From positions 1 to 47,500 of the forward strand of contig JACKMX010000006.1 of NCBI GenBank assembly GCA_024235175.1: DNA of 47,500 nucleotides, read 5' to 3'. Every line of letters begins with the position of its first letter. Within the stretch, counting starts at the first letter, position 1. Shown one piece after another: positions 1 through 8,100 of this stretch. The notes under the pieces were generated by a model. It saw nothing but the letters and a program-made list of their open reading frames with translations. It had not been told where the DNA came from and did not search any database. The position numbers and the translations under genes were made by a program. The DNA comes from Chromatiaceae bacterium. GTDB taxonomy: Bacteria; Pseudomonadota; Gammaproteobacteria; Chromatiales; Chromatiaceae.

Positions 1-865
1 TATCTTCTAGCGTAAGCTCTTTTCCCGCCATCAAAATAGCTTGCAGCTTTGCCTTAGTCTTATCATGCATCTTTTTGTGGGAACCTATTGGCGTCTTAAT
101 TTTATCTCCATTTTTATCTCTTTTTCCGGACGCACACACGCAAAGAGCTTTTTTCTCAGTATATGCTCTCGGTCCTGACTTCCTCAGTCCAGCGACATTC
201 GATGATGTTTTAGGTCGATCAGACTGCAAGAGTGACATTGGCACGATATGATGCGCGACTTCAGGATCACAACAATTGGGTGAGCTCTTGCCTCCATATG
301 GAGTCAAATGACACCTTCGTGCTGCTTTACATTTTTGAGTGCATGGCTTTGGTGGAGAGCTTGATTTACCACATGCTTGCTCTTCTTTTTTTTTCTCTTC
401 CTTGCAGGGGTGGTCAGGAGCAAGTGCTGAGCTATCGACATAAGGCCAAGGTACCGCCTCATTCGCCTGCGGACTTGCGTGATTATGCGTGGTCATATCC
501 AGATGGCGCACGACATTTTCACCCTCGACTTTTACATCCATGGACCAGTTTATGTAGTAAGCCTTCCCTTTAATCTTGCTTGTGATAATTCCTTTTTTTG
601 CTGCGCTGCCTGCCTCATCGCCCGTGGACGTTTTAAAATAGGATTTATTCTTTAACATCACCTCCTGTCCGGAGATCTTTACCTTTTTACTTCCAGAGGT
701 TGTGTCTTTGGCGAACGCGGTATTCGGATAGGGTACCGGCACACCCGGTGGCGTGGCGGGATTTTCCGGCGGCGTGAAGCAGACATCCGGAAAAGCGCAG
801 ACGGTCTTCCCGTCCGCTTTTTTACAGGATATCTCCCGACCGTTGGCGAATACGTTATTGGCCAC
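1..865 (-). CDS. PAAR-like (DUF4150) T6SS effector with C-terminal GHH2-type HNH nuclease domain, 3' end cut by window edge
   Basis: Open frame of 288 codons running off the left edge. It starts at a GTG preceded by AAGGAG. Residues 1-130 match the PAAR-like DUF4150 family, which caps the VgrG spike: Cys-rich start (C14, C23, C29), a TPPENPATPPGVPVPYPNT stretch and a conserved end near THNH. Residues 131-180 are a Lys/Cys-rich linker. From about residue 185 the protein resembles the Tox-GHH2 branch of HNH/Endonuclease VII toxins: paired Cys (C198, C199), the AHHIVPM motif (H205, H206), a CVC segment at 242-244 and a distal GSHKKMH motif (H263, H267). The inferred role is delivery of a DNase into rival cells. 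It is the last gene of the minus-strand vgrG cassette. The immunity gene would lie beyond the edge. Domain calls rest on motif recall, not a search. Confidence 0.82.
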   Translation of the reverse strand, partial: MANNVFANGREISCKKADGKTVCAFPDVCFTPPENPATPPGVPVPYPNTAFAKDTTSGSKKVKISGQEVMLKNKSYFKTSTGDEAGSAAKKGIITSKIKGKAYYINWSMDVKVEGENVVRHLDMTTHNHASPQANEAVPWPYVDSSALAPDHPCKEEKKKEEQACGKSSSPPKPCTQKCKAARRCHLTPYGGKSSPNCCDPEVAHHIVPMSLLQSDRPKTSSNVAGLRKSGPRAYTEKKALCVCASGKRDKNGDKIKTPIGSHKKMHDKTKAKLQAILMAGKELTLED

Positions 866-874
866 CGTCGCTCC

Positions 875-1900
875 TTACGTTTGCCACAGATAGATCATGG
901 ACGCTCTTTTTCCATCGTCGTTTCCACAGTGCGCCAGAATGGAGCTGCCTTTTGTATACTCTTTCTCACAGGCAGACTTGAGTACGCCGGCCATAACCAG
1001 TCCGATTGCCGCGCCGACTTCGCCGATACAGTCAGCGGGATGCCAGATATCAAACTCCTCCCTGTGGGTACGGTCGATGCGGCTGAAAGCGAGACTGGAC
1101 TCCTTGAATGCATACTGACCGCCGGAGATATCGGTAATCTTGAAATCCAGTATTCTTTCGTTTTTCCCCGCATCGCCCAACGATTCCCTGATCGCCGCAC
1201 TCAACCCCACCGCCTTCAACGGCTCCTCCGAATCGACATGCGCCTTTTCAACTCCGAAACCCAGGCCTTCGCAGATGAGATACCCTCCCGTCTTTCCGGC
1301 GGCAGACTCAACCACCATCGCTGCGCCGGCTTCCCCGGGAATAAACCCATTCGAGTTCCGGCTGGTCAGCAGCCGTTCGTTCTCTTCGTAGTGGGCCAGG
1401 GTCGGACCCACCAGCAGGCTGTCGGTGGCGGCCACGATGACATGCTTTATGCGCAGCCGGTGGATCAGTTCACGGGCGTGTTTGAACGCGATCGCCACGG
1501 AGACATGGCCACCCGCAATGACCCGGGATTTTTCGTGGAACTCCAGACTCAACTCCTGTTGCAGGTCGAGGAATAGCTGGTTATCGTCTTCGAACACGCG
1601 GCCGGGTCTCGACTGCTCGGCGAGGCAGAGCAGCAACGGGGTCTGTTCCGGAACAATATCCGTATTGCCCTGCAGCACTTCAGTTATGGCCGAGGCCGCC
1701 ATCCTGATTAGTTTGGTCCGGCCGCGCCAGGGCTTCTCCAGCGGCACCTCGCACCCCATGATCCACTCGCCGCCGCTGTCCATGAAACGGGTCTCCTGGA
1801 AGTTGTCTATGGCGCAGCGGATGGCGGCACAGCTTGCCGGGGCACTCAGTCCGACGCCGGTCACCATGCCTGTTCCGGTAATGGCCAGCGGCAGGACCAT
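875..1900 (-). CDS. Beta-ketoacyl synthase-like (thiolase fold) protein lacking catalytic residues, T6SS effector cassette
   Basis: 341-aa protein. The ATG at 1900 is preferred over an upstream in-frame TTG because AGGAGG ends 4 nt before it. Its first base is the last base of the DUF2169 stop, so translation is probably coupled. The N-terminus (ITGTGMVTGVGLS) and the segment VIVAATDSLLVGP...LTSRNSNGFIPGEAGAA, around residues 154-193, follow the beta-ketoacyl synthase pattern. The expected nucleophile position (VIAGGHVSVAIAF, 127-139) has no Cys. The HGT motif is replaced by ITDISGG (255-261), and the GHxxGAAG motif reads IGEVGAAIG (292-300). An active condensing enzyme is therefore unlikely. 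Similar proteins accompany DUF2169 and DUF4150 genes in T6SS loci. A folding or loading role for the effector is inference. Confidence 0.75.
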   Translation of the reverse strand: MVLPLAITGTGMVTGVGLSAPASCAAIRCAIDNFQETRFMDSGGEWIMGCEVPLEKPWRGRTKLIRMAASAITEVLQGNTDIVPEQTPLLLCLAEQSRPGRVFEDDNQLFLDLQQELSLEFHEKSRVIAGGHVSVAIAFKHARELIHRLRIKHVIVAATDSLLVGPTLAHYEENERLLTSRNSNGFIPGEAGAAMVVESAAGKTGGYLICEGLGFGVEKAHVDSEEPLKAVGLSAAIRESLGDAGKNERILDFKITDISGGQYAFKESSLAFSRIDRTHREEFDIWHPADCIGEVGAAIGLVMAGVLKSACEKEYTKGSSILAHCGNDDGKRASMIYLWQT

Positions 1901-3012
1901 CAATCCTCCTCCATCGCTGCGGCCTGCTGTTCACGTATCAGATGATCCAGCGACGGATAGTAGCTCTTGCCGAGTTCCCGTGCGCGCCACCAGGCGCGTG
2001 ACTTCCTGCCCACCAGCACCTGGGGTATTTCGAATATGTTCTTTTTCAGCGGCACCGTCGCCCGCCAGGTCATGGTGAACAGCCCCTCGTCAGGCTCCAG
2101 TATGATGGTGTCTATCACCGCCCTGTGCTCCAGCTTGCCGCCCTTCTTGTAGAAGAAGACCACCGGCAGATCGATTTCAGGGAGCTGAAAACCGGTCTGG
2201 CCTTCCGCCGTGAGGTTATGCAGGAATACATCCTCCCCACCCTGCGGGTGCGGCATCTGCTGATCGACCGGCGCCGCCTGATAGTAGGCGTCGTTGAAAT
2301 CCGCCGGCAGAAAGGGAAATGTGTTGTCGATCCAATCCTGGTCGTAGGTGCCGCCCAGTTTGCGGCGCGGGTCCCAGCCCCGCCCCAAAGGCCCGAACGC
2401 CATCGGCTGGTAGTTGGCGTTGGGCATGGTGACCGCGCGCTTCAGCTCTTCCGTGTTGGGCATGGGTGCGCCGTCCACCAGCTCCCGCCCGAGCTGGCGG
2501 TGAAATCCGCGGCCGACCGGGTTGCTCATCAGCGCGCTGTGTTTCCGTTCGTCCTTGTGAAAGTTGTCGATGCCGCCAAAAGCCCGGTCGTAGCTGATCG
2601 GCATCCTGTCGAAGAGTCCCGCGAAGCCGGGTCTGATCGCCAGGTTTCCCGACTCCCAGTAGCGGTCTCCGGTCACCGCGAAGGACTTGAACACCGGCCC
2701 CACCCGCATGCTCACTTCAACCCGGGTGACCGGCTTGCCGCCGGGCGCGTAGGCGCTGCCCACCAGCAGCACGTCGCAGCGGTGCTTCACGGGCGGGTAG
2801 TCGACCTCGTAAACCGGTGCCGAGAAACCGGGCTCACCGGTAAATGTATCCGCCTCCACCAGCGGTTTCTGCTCTTCGGCCAGCTGCGGTGTGTGTCGCT
2901 TCCCCGGTATGGTGAATGTGCCCTTGACCGCCACCACCAGCAGCTCGCGCCCGTCCGGCTGCATCCCCATGGTATAGCCGGCCTGCATACCCGTGGCGTT
3001 GAGCAGTTCCAT
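1900..3012 (-). CDS. DUF2169 T6SS adaptor/chaperone for PAAR-like effector
   Basis: 370-aa soluble protein starting MELLNATGMQAGYTMG, a typical DUF2169 opening. Further family-like segments are the EADTFTGEPGFSAPVYEVDY-type stretch near residues 53-72, FGGID, NPVGRGF and FGPLGRGW. DUF2169 proteins are known in other bacteria as adaptors that help load a PAAR or effector onto VgrG. Here the gene sits two genes upstream of the DUF4150 nuclease in the same transcription direction, which fits that job. The start codon lies only 5 nt from the end of the inverted-repeat element at 3018-3286. The only Shine-Dalgarno-like bases (AGG, about 9 nt upstream) belong to that element. The assignment to the family is firm; the partner is inferred from position. 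Confidence 0.88.
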   Translation of the reverse strand: MELLNATGMQAGYTMGMQPDGRELLVVAVKGTFTIPGKRHTPQLAEEQKPLVEADTFTGEPGFSAPVYEVDYPPVKHRCDVLLVGSAYAPGGKPVTRVEVSMRVGPVFKSFAVTGDRYWESGNLAIRPGFAGLFDRMPISYDRAFGGIDNFHKDERKHSALMSNPVGRGFHRQLGRELVDGAPMPNTEELKRAVTMPNANYQPMAFGPLGRGWDPRRKLGGTYDQDWIDNTFPFLPADFNDAYYQAAPVDQQMPHPQGGEDVFLHNLTAEGQTGFQLPEIDLPVVFFYKKGGKLEHRAVIDTIILEPDEGLFTMTWRATVPLKKNIFEIPQVLVGRKSRAWWRARELGKSYYPSLDHLIREQQAAAMEED

Positions 3013-3017
3013 AACTT

Positions 3018-3286
3018 AGGGCCTGTTAACACTATGCGGATACCCAGCGTTGGTTCTCCAGTGGAGCCAGGCAAGGCGCGCAGAGCGCAGTTTGGTTGTT
3101 CCAAATAAGCGATGCGCAACGCAGTATGGCTCCATTGGAGAGCCAACCCTTCGGGACAGGGCCATTTTTCCCCATGACTGCGTTGCACTTTCACTTGTGT
3201 ACCGCAAGTACACGGCGCTCAGTGCGCCTTGTCCTGCGAAAAAATGGCCTCTGTCGATGCGTATCCGCATAGTGTTAACAGGCCCT
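3018..3286. mobile_element. MITE-like non-coding element with 26-bp perfect terminal inverted repeats and internal hairpins
   Basis: The ends 3018-3043 and 3261-3286 are perfect inverted repeats of 26 bp (outer bases AGGGCCTGTTAACAC). Inside, 3051-3068 and 3128-3145 are inverted copies with two mismatches. A second internal pair is formed around GGCCATTTTT (about 3158) and AAAAAATGGCC (about 3240). No credible coding frame lies within. The element fills the gap between the DUF6484 stop codon (one base away) and the DUF2169 start codon (5 nt away). I could not find a clear target-site duplication. A non-autonomous insertion element or large REP-type repeat fits. No transposase is present. Confidence 0.75.
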
Positions 3287-3287
3287 C

Positions 3288-3764
3288 CTAGTTGATCTGC
3301 ACCGACCCGCCCTTGATCCGGTTGACGCCGGATGACCGGCTGGAGAGATAAGCTCCCCGGAGAATGATCTTACCCGCCCTGGTCAGCGTGATACTGGCCT
3401 TGCCGCACTTGAGCACGATCTCATTTTTCGCCGACAGCAGAATCCGCTCGCCATCGACCCCGGCAGTCAGGGGGAGCCGCTCCAGACTCTGGCTCTCGGG
3501 ATGCTGAATACGGCCGATCACCAGCGGGCGCCGCGGATCTCCGTTTTCGAACAGCAGCGCCAGCTCGCGCCCCACATCGGAGAGGTTGAACAGAATGGTT
3601 GACTGAGCCGCGATACAGCCGGGATCCGGATTTCCCGGAAACGCAACCAGAGGTTGATTCTGCTCATTCAGCCCTGCAAGCACCCCGATCACCACGCCAT
3701 CTATCCGCTGACAGCTATCCGCACCTGAAATATCAGAATCCAATGCAACGCTTAACTCTTCCAT
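3288..3764 (-). CDS. DUF6484-family T6SS-associated protein
   Basis: 158 aa. The ATG at 3764 is preferred over an in-frame GTG at 3815 because GAGGGAAG precedes it at good spacing. The N-terminal half (IDGVVIGVLAGLNEQNQPLV and the later LALLFENGDPRRPLVIGRI) resembles the OB-fold-like part of VgrG-associated DUF6484 proteins. The end has short beta repeats (ILLSAKNEIVLKCGKASITLTRAGKIILRG) like the terminal strands of VgrG and phage spike proteins. It follows vgrG by 52 nt on the same strand. The likely role is an accessory of the spike or effector loading; the exact function is unknown. The stop codon abuts the inverted-repeat element. Confidence 0.72.
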   Translation of the reverse strand: MEELSVALDSDISGADSCQRIDGVVIGVLAGLNEQNQPLVAFPGNPDPGCIAAQSTILFNLSDVGRELALLFENGDPRRPLVIGRIQHPESQSLERLPLTAGVDGERILLSAKNEIVLKCGKASITLTRAGKIILRGAYLSSRSSGVNRIKGGSVQIN

Positions 3765-3816
3765 ATCATCTTCCCTCAATTTTGGGTGGGAACCGGAGGG
3801 CGCTCGCAACGACACT

Positions 3817-6027
3817 TCAGTTCTGCAGAATCTTCTTGCCCTTCATGGTGATGTTCTTACTCGCCTTGATATTGATCTCGCCGGAGCCGTTCACGGTGAT
3901 ATCCTTGCCCTGAATGGAGATGGTCCCGTCCTTCTTCATGCTGATGGTTGCCTTGCCGGTCTTGATAACGATGGAATCCCCGGCATCGATGACCAGATTC
4001 TTGCCGACCTTCAGCGTGTCGTCCTTGCCCACGCTGGTGGTTTGATTCGATCCCACGTCCACGCTCTTGTTGGCGCCGATATCCTCCGACAGGTTGGCGC
4101 CGACCTGCATGCTCTTGGAGGCACCCACGGTCTCGTTCATTGCCGCACCGACGCTCACCTGATACGCCGCGCCGATGGTAAGCTCCTTGGCCGCGCCGAT
4201 GGTCTCCGCCTTGTTGATGGCGATGGTCTCCGTCTTGTTGCTGCCGATAGTCACCGAACGGTTGCTGCCGATAGCTATGGTTTCGTTGCTGCCCACCTTC
4301 TCGGTACGGTTGACACCGATGGTGATATCCTCGTTGCTGCCAACCGATTCGGTGCGGTTGACGCCGATGGTGATGGTTTCGTTGTTGCCGACGGTTTCGG
4401 TGCGGTCGTGGCCGATGGAGATGGTCTCGTCATTGCCGACATCTTCGGTGCGGTCGTGGCCGACGCTGGTGGTCTCGTCGTTCTCGACCACATTGTCCTG
4501 GTTCTTCTCGGCGTGAACGTAAACCTGCTCCTCGCCCTTCTTGTCCTCGAAGCGGATCTCGTTGAAGTTGTCGCCGGTGCCGCCTTTGGAGCTGCGGCTC
4601 TTGATGCCGCTCTGGGTCTTGTTCGCAGGCAGCCCGTACGGGGGCATCTGGTCGGCGTTGTAGACACGGCCGGTGATGATCGGGCGATCCGGGTCGCCCT
4701 CCAGAAAATCGACGATCACCTCCTGCCCGATCCGGGGAATGTGCATGGCGCCCCAGTTCTTGCCCGACCAGACCTGCGCCACCCGCACCCAGCAGGAGCT
4801 GTCCTGATCGCTGCCGCCGTACCTGTCCCAGTGAAACTGCAGCTTCACCCGGCCATATTCGTCGGTGTATATCTCCTCGCCGGACTTGCCCACGACCACT
4901 GCCGTCTGCGGTCCCTGAACCAGAGGTTTCGGCGTAATACGCGCGGAGCGGAAGCTCTCCCTGCTGTCGATGGCGAAGAATTCGCAATCGTAGACCGGCT
5001 CCTGGGCAAGTTCCGCAACCGATCCAAACGCATCCGAATTCAACAGGTGCAACGCGCGGGTTACCAGATACTCCCGGTTCTGATCACCGCGGGCATGCTC
5101 GCTCAGGGAAAAAAGTGCGCCGGCCGCCACGCCTCTGGCGTTGGCACCCCCACTCAGCACCTCATACCCAGTCTGGATCTCCGCAATGCGGCTGCGTGCA
5201 TAACTCTCCCCCTCGGCGCTCTCCAGATACTCGCCGGGATAATCGTATATCTCATAATCGGCATGGTCGTAGCGCCGCGGCCAGGGTGCGTTGGTGTGCA
5301 GGTCCGCCTTGGGTTTGGTGAAATCGTAGTCATTGTGCGCGTATCGCCCGGGCTGAACCGATTTGGTCAGCTTCCAGTCATAGACATAATCCCTCCAGCG
5401 CGATGAGCCGTGCTGGCTGGGAGGGTAAAAGGGAATCTCTTCGTATCCCTTGACCGAACCGTGGGAGCTGTAATCGTCGCATAGCACCAGCGTATGCTTG
5501 CCAGCTTCGTGCCTGAAGTAGTAATAGATACCCTCCTGTTCCAGCAGGCGGCTGACGAAATTGAAATCCGTCTCGCGATACTGAACGCAGTACTCCCACT
5601 CCCGGTAGCTGTTGTTCAGTTTGTCCTCGAAATCGGTGAAACTGTGATCACGGAATATCTCTTTCACGATATCGGGCACCTTCATCTGCTGATAGATGCG
5701 GCAATCCGAAGTGCGGGTGAGAAACCAGAGCCAGGGGTGCAGAACCGCGCGGTAGTGGGAGAAATAGGCGAGGGTCCCAACCTGAGTGAACTGACTGACA
5801 AAGCCGTCAAAATAGCGCTTCTCCCCCTCGGAGAGATCCATCTCCACCGTCATCTTCTGCCCTAGCAGATCATCCAGCGCAATACTGTCGTTTTCGCTGA
5901 GGAGATCGATGGTAAACTCAAACAGCCGCCCCAACTCCTCAGCGGCCTCCATCCGATAGATCAGGAGCTCATCCGGCGCCAATGGTGTTGCGACCTGTAT
6001 CTGCCGGTTCTTCTGTGTTAACGCCAT
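3817..6027 (-). CDS. vgrG: VgrG spike protein (TssI) with long octapeptide-repeat needle
   Basis: 736 aa, the trimeric tip of the T6SS tube. The ATG at 6027 has AGGAG at 6-nt spacing; an upstream TTG is less likely. Residues 1 to about 370 match the gp27-like phage GPD fold, with the typical segments YYYFRHE and QETDFNF-like YRETDFNFVSRLLEQEGIYY. The gp5-like OB fold follows (GRVKLQFHWDRYGGSD, WGAMHIPRIGQEVIVDFLEGDPDRPIITGRVYN). After a linker (KTQSGIKSRSSKGG), about 200 residues form a beta-prism needle built from roughly 24 octads of the type V-G-x-N-x-T-x-x. The C-terminus is a short Lys-rich strand set with no added effector domain, so cargo is probably delivered through the neighbouring PAAR-like protein. 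It is the first gene of the leftward cassette, divergent from tssA. Confidence 0.96.
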   Translation of the reverse strand: MALTQKNRQIQVATPLAPDELLIYRMEAAEELGRLFEFTIDLLSENDSIALDDLLGQKMTVEMDLSEGEKRYFDGFVSQFTQVGTLAYFSHYRAVLHPWLWFLTRTSDCRIYQQMKVPDIVKEIFRDHSFTDFEDKLNNSYREWEYCVQYRETDFNFVSRLLEQEGIYYYFRHEAGKHTLVLCDDYSSHGSVKGYEEIPFYPPSQHGSSRWRDYVYDWKLTKSVQPGRYAHNDYDFTKPKADLHTNAPWPRRYDHADYEIYDYPGEYLESAEGESYARSRIAEIQTGYEVLSGGANARGVAAGALFSLSEHARGDQNREYLVTRALHLLNSDAFGSVAELAQEPVYDCEFFAIDSRESFRSARITPKPLVQGPQTAVVVGKSGEEIYTDEYGRVKLQFHWDRYGGSDQDSSCWVRVAQVWSGKNWGAMHIPRIGQEVIVDFLEGDPDRPIITGRVYNADQMPPYGLPANKTQSGIKSRSSKGGTGDNFNEIRFEDKKGEEQVYVHAEKNQDNVVENDETTSVGHDRTEDVGNDETISIGHDRTETVGNNETITIGVNRTESVGSNEDITIGVNRTEKVGSNETIAIGSNRSVTIGSNKTETIAINKAETIGAAKELTIGAAYQVSVGAAMNETVGASKSMQVGANLSEDIGANKSVDVGSNQTTSVGKDDTLKVGKNLVIDAGDSIVIKTGKATISMKKDGTISIQGKDITVNGSGEINIKASKNITMKGKKILQN

Positions 6028-6075
6028 CCCCAACTCCTGTCAGTCCCAATAGATGCAGCCTTAGGACAGCCCCCG

Positions 6076-6094
6076 GCGTTGACAGGGTCAACGC
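6076..6094. promoter_or_regulatory. Perfect 8-bp inverted repeat, candidate operator
   Basis: GCGTTGAC-AGG-GTCAACGC, with two exact 8-bp arms and a 3-bp centre, lies about 50 nt upstream of the vgrG start inside the divergent vgrG/tssA region. Its symmetry and position fit a dimeric regulator site. The cognate protein is not evident in the window. Confidence 0.4.
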
Positions 6095-6305
6095 AATGAG
6101 ACCGATGGTGTATATTTCAATTAAGGATAGGGCAAAGCGGAATTCTGGTAAAGAAACCTTACCGCCCGCAAAAAAGGAGGGCGGAGTGAGCGCATGCCGG
6201 AAAACCGGTGCCGATACCCTGGCCGCCATCACACCACCGACAGAGACGGCTCCATGCTCACCGGCTGAGCATTTCGGTAAAATTTCCGTCCAAAACCACC
6301 AATCT

Positions 6306-6334
6306 TTGGACTAAACTGAACATGATGATATAAC
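6306..6334 (+). promoter_or_regulatory. Candidate sigma70 promoter of the tssA operon
   Basis: TTGGAC at 6306-6311 and TATAAC at 6329-6334 are separated by exactly 17 bp and point toward tssA, giving a leader of about 120 nt. Both hexamers match the consensus well. There is no experimental support. Confidence 0.45.
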
Positions 6335-6462
6335 CTGCTAAAAGAGTGGGCTTCAGACACGGGCCACATAATAGAAATGAGACGGGAACACGGGGATCCT
6401 TCCCGGTTTGGCGATAGAATCCATCCATATGGAAAAAAGAGCGGGTTAAGGACAGTCGAGTG

Positions 6463-7497
6463 ATGGCTACAATTGATCTTGAACGGCTTCTGGCGCCGCT
6501 CTCCGCCGACTCCCCTGCAGGGGAAAACCTTGAGTACGATCCGCAGTTCGGGGAGATGGAACGGGCAGCGGTGGGCAAGGGGGAGCAGCAGTTCGGCAAC
6601 ACGATCATCCCGGCGGAGGAGCCCGACTGGAGAGCGGTCAAAACCCAGACCGGAAAACTCCTGGACCGGAGCAAGGATCTACGCGCCGCAGCACTTCTCA
6701 TTAAGGCCCTCGTCCATACGGATGGATTTGCCGGTCTGGCCGACGGTCTGACCCTGATCCAGGGTTTCATCACAGACTTCTGGGAGTCCGTGCATCCACA
6801 GCTCGACCCGGATGATGACAACGATCCGACGCTTAGGATCAATACCCTGATCAGTCTGTGCGATCCAATCCAATTCCTGAAAGCAATAGCCATGGTACCC
6901 CTGGTAAGTTCGAAAGTACTCGGGTCATTCAGCCTGAGAGATATTCAGATTGCCGAAGGGACACTCTCTCCCACAGGAGACGAAGGCAGGGAGATCTCAC
7001 TGGATCATATCGACGGCGCATTCAGGGAGAGCTCGCCGGATGATATGCAGAGACTGCTGGCGCAAATCAGGAGTGCCGCCGCCAGCGCCGCCAGCATCGA
7101 GTCCGAGCTCAATCAGCGGGTAGGCATTGAACAGTCCCCCAGTTTGCAGGCGCTGTCGGAACTGTTGCAGCTTGCGGAGCGGGAAGTCGTCACCCGCACT
7201 GGAGGAAACATGGCGGAAGAGAGTGTCGAAGAGAGCGGATCATCACCTCCCGGAGAGACCTCACGGAACAGTGAACCAGTCGCAACCGGCGCCATTCGCA
7301 ACCGGGACGATGTCATCCGAACGCTGGAAAAACTTTGTCTCTACTACGAACAGAACGAACCATCCAGTCCGGTTCCGTTATTGTTGAAACGTGCAAAAAG
7401 ATTGGTCAAAAAGGATTTTTTCGACATAGTCCAGGATCTGGCCCCGGATGGCTCGGCACATTTCGAATTCTTGTGGAAGCAGGAGAAATCAACTTGA
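6463..7497 (+). CDS. tssA: TssA (ImpA N-terminal domain), T6SS baseplate/sheath assembly protein
   Basis: 344 aa. The N-terminal ImpA_N domain is clear: IDLERLLAPLSADSPAGENLEYDPQF at the start, then PDWRAVKTQTGKLLDRSKDLRAA and the DGFAGLADGLTLIQGF block up to about residue 120. The C-terminal part carries the TssA signature EPSSPVPLLLKRAKRLV before DLAPDG near the end. A flexible Ser/Glu-rich linker sits near 245-275. TssA primes polymerisation of tail tube and sheath at the baseplate. ATG at 6463 follows GTG at 6460; AAGGA at 6448-6452 could serve either start. It is the first gene of the rightward operon. Confidence 0.93.
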   Translation: MATIDLERLLAPLSADSPAGENLEYDPQFGEMERAAVGKGEQQFGNTIIPAEEPDWRAVKTQTGKLLDRSKDLRAAALLIKALVHTDGFAGLADGLTLIQGFITDFWESVHPQLDPDDDNDPTLRINTLISLCDPIQFLKAIAMVPLVSSKVLGSFSLRDIQIAEGTLSPTGDEGREISLDHIDGAFRESSPDDMQRLLAQIRSAAASAASIESELNQRVGIEQSPSLQALSELLQLAEREVVTRTGGNMAEESVEESGSSPPGETSRNSEPVATGAIRNRDDVIRTLEKLCLYYEQNEPSSPVPLLLKRAKRLVKKDFFDIVQDLAPDGSAHFEFLWKQEKST

Positions 7498-7563
7498 CGC
7501 AGTAGTGAATCCTGCAGAACCATGAACATACAGCCAGTTATTTAACTGCAAGAGAGGTAGATC

Positions 7564-8097
7564 GTGGCAAAAGAGAGCAGCCAGAAATTCATCGCCAGAA
7601 ACCGTGCACCCCGGGTTCAGATCGAATACGACGTGGAAGTCTACGGCGCGGAAAAGATGATCCAACTGCCGTTCGTCATGGGTGTGATGGCGGATCTGTC
7701 CGGTAACCCCGAGCAGCCACTGCCCGCGGTTGCCGATCGCAAAATGCTGGAAATCGATGTGGACAACTTCGATGAACGCCTCAAGGCGATGAAGCCGCGC
7801 GCAGCCTTCCGCGTGCCCAATACGCTCTCCGGGGAAGGCAACATCAGCGTGGATCTCACCTTTGAAAGCATGGATGACTTCTCCCCCGCCGCGGTGGCCC
7901 GCAAGGTTGATGCGCTGCGCCAGCTGCTCGATGCCCGCACCCAGCTTGCCAATCTGCTCACCTATATGGATGGCAAAGCCGGTGCCGAAGAGCTGATTGC
8001 CAAGGCATTGAACGACCCATCGCTGCTCCAGTCACTGGCATCCGCACCCAAACCCGAAGCAGAATCATCCGAGGAACCTGCCTCGGCAGAGGAGTAA
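7564..8097 (+). CDS. tssB: TssB (VipA), small sheath subunit
   Basis: 177 aa. It starts at GTG with AGAGAGG upstream. The sequence shows the VipA/ImpB pattern: SSQKFIARNRAPRVQIEYDVEVYGAEK, LPFVMGVMADLSGNP, KMLEIDVDNFDERLKAMKPR and LLTYMDGKAGAEELI. It pairs with TssC to form the contractile sheath in the cytoplasm. The last 20 residues are acidic and Ala/Pro-rich. The stop codon lies 3 nt before tssC, so the two are translated as a pair. Confidence 0.97.
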   Translation: MAKESSQKFIARNRAPRVQIEYDVEVYGAEKMIQLPFVMGVMADLSGNPEQPLPAVADRKMLEIDVDNFDERLKAMKPRAAFRVPNTLSGEGNISVDLTFESMDDFSPAAVARKVDALRQLLDARTQLANLLTYMDGKAGAEELIAKALNDPSLLQSLASAPKPEAESSEEPASAEE

Positions 8098-8100
8098 GAC

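Larger units (their letters stand above)
6028..6462. other. Divergent intergenic region between vgrG and tssA
   Basis: 435 bp without a credible gene. It holds the ribosome-binding site of vgrG, a perfect palindrome at 6076-6094, a good sigma70-type promoter for the rightward operon at 6306-6334, and a GC-rich middle part around 6170-6250. No clear sigma54 (-24/-12) promoter was seen by eye. Leftward promoters for vgrG are weak; TTGCCC and TATACA on the minus strand near 6110-6135 are only about 15 nt apart. Confidence 0.6.

Noticed and set aside
232..573. 113-codon frame on the plus strand
   Set aside because: It lies opposite the DUF4150-nuclease frame, which has clear domain motifs.
3044..3260. 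Overlapping short frames on both strands inside the inverted-repeat element
   Set aside because: They follow the palindromic structure, lack ribosome-binding sites and show no transposase features.
4042..5406. 454-codon open frame on the plus strand opposite vgrG
   Set aside because: It mirrors the octad repeats and codon bias of vgrG, giving a Val/Ala/Asp-rich sequence with no domain pattern.
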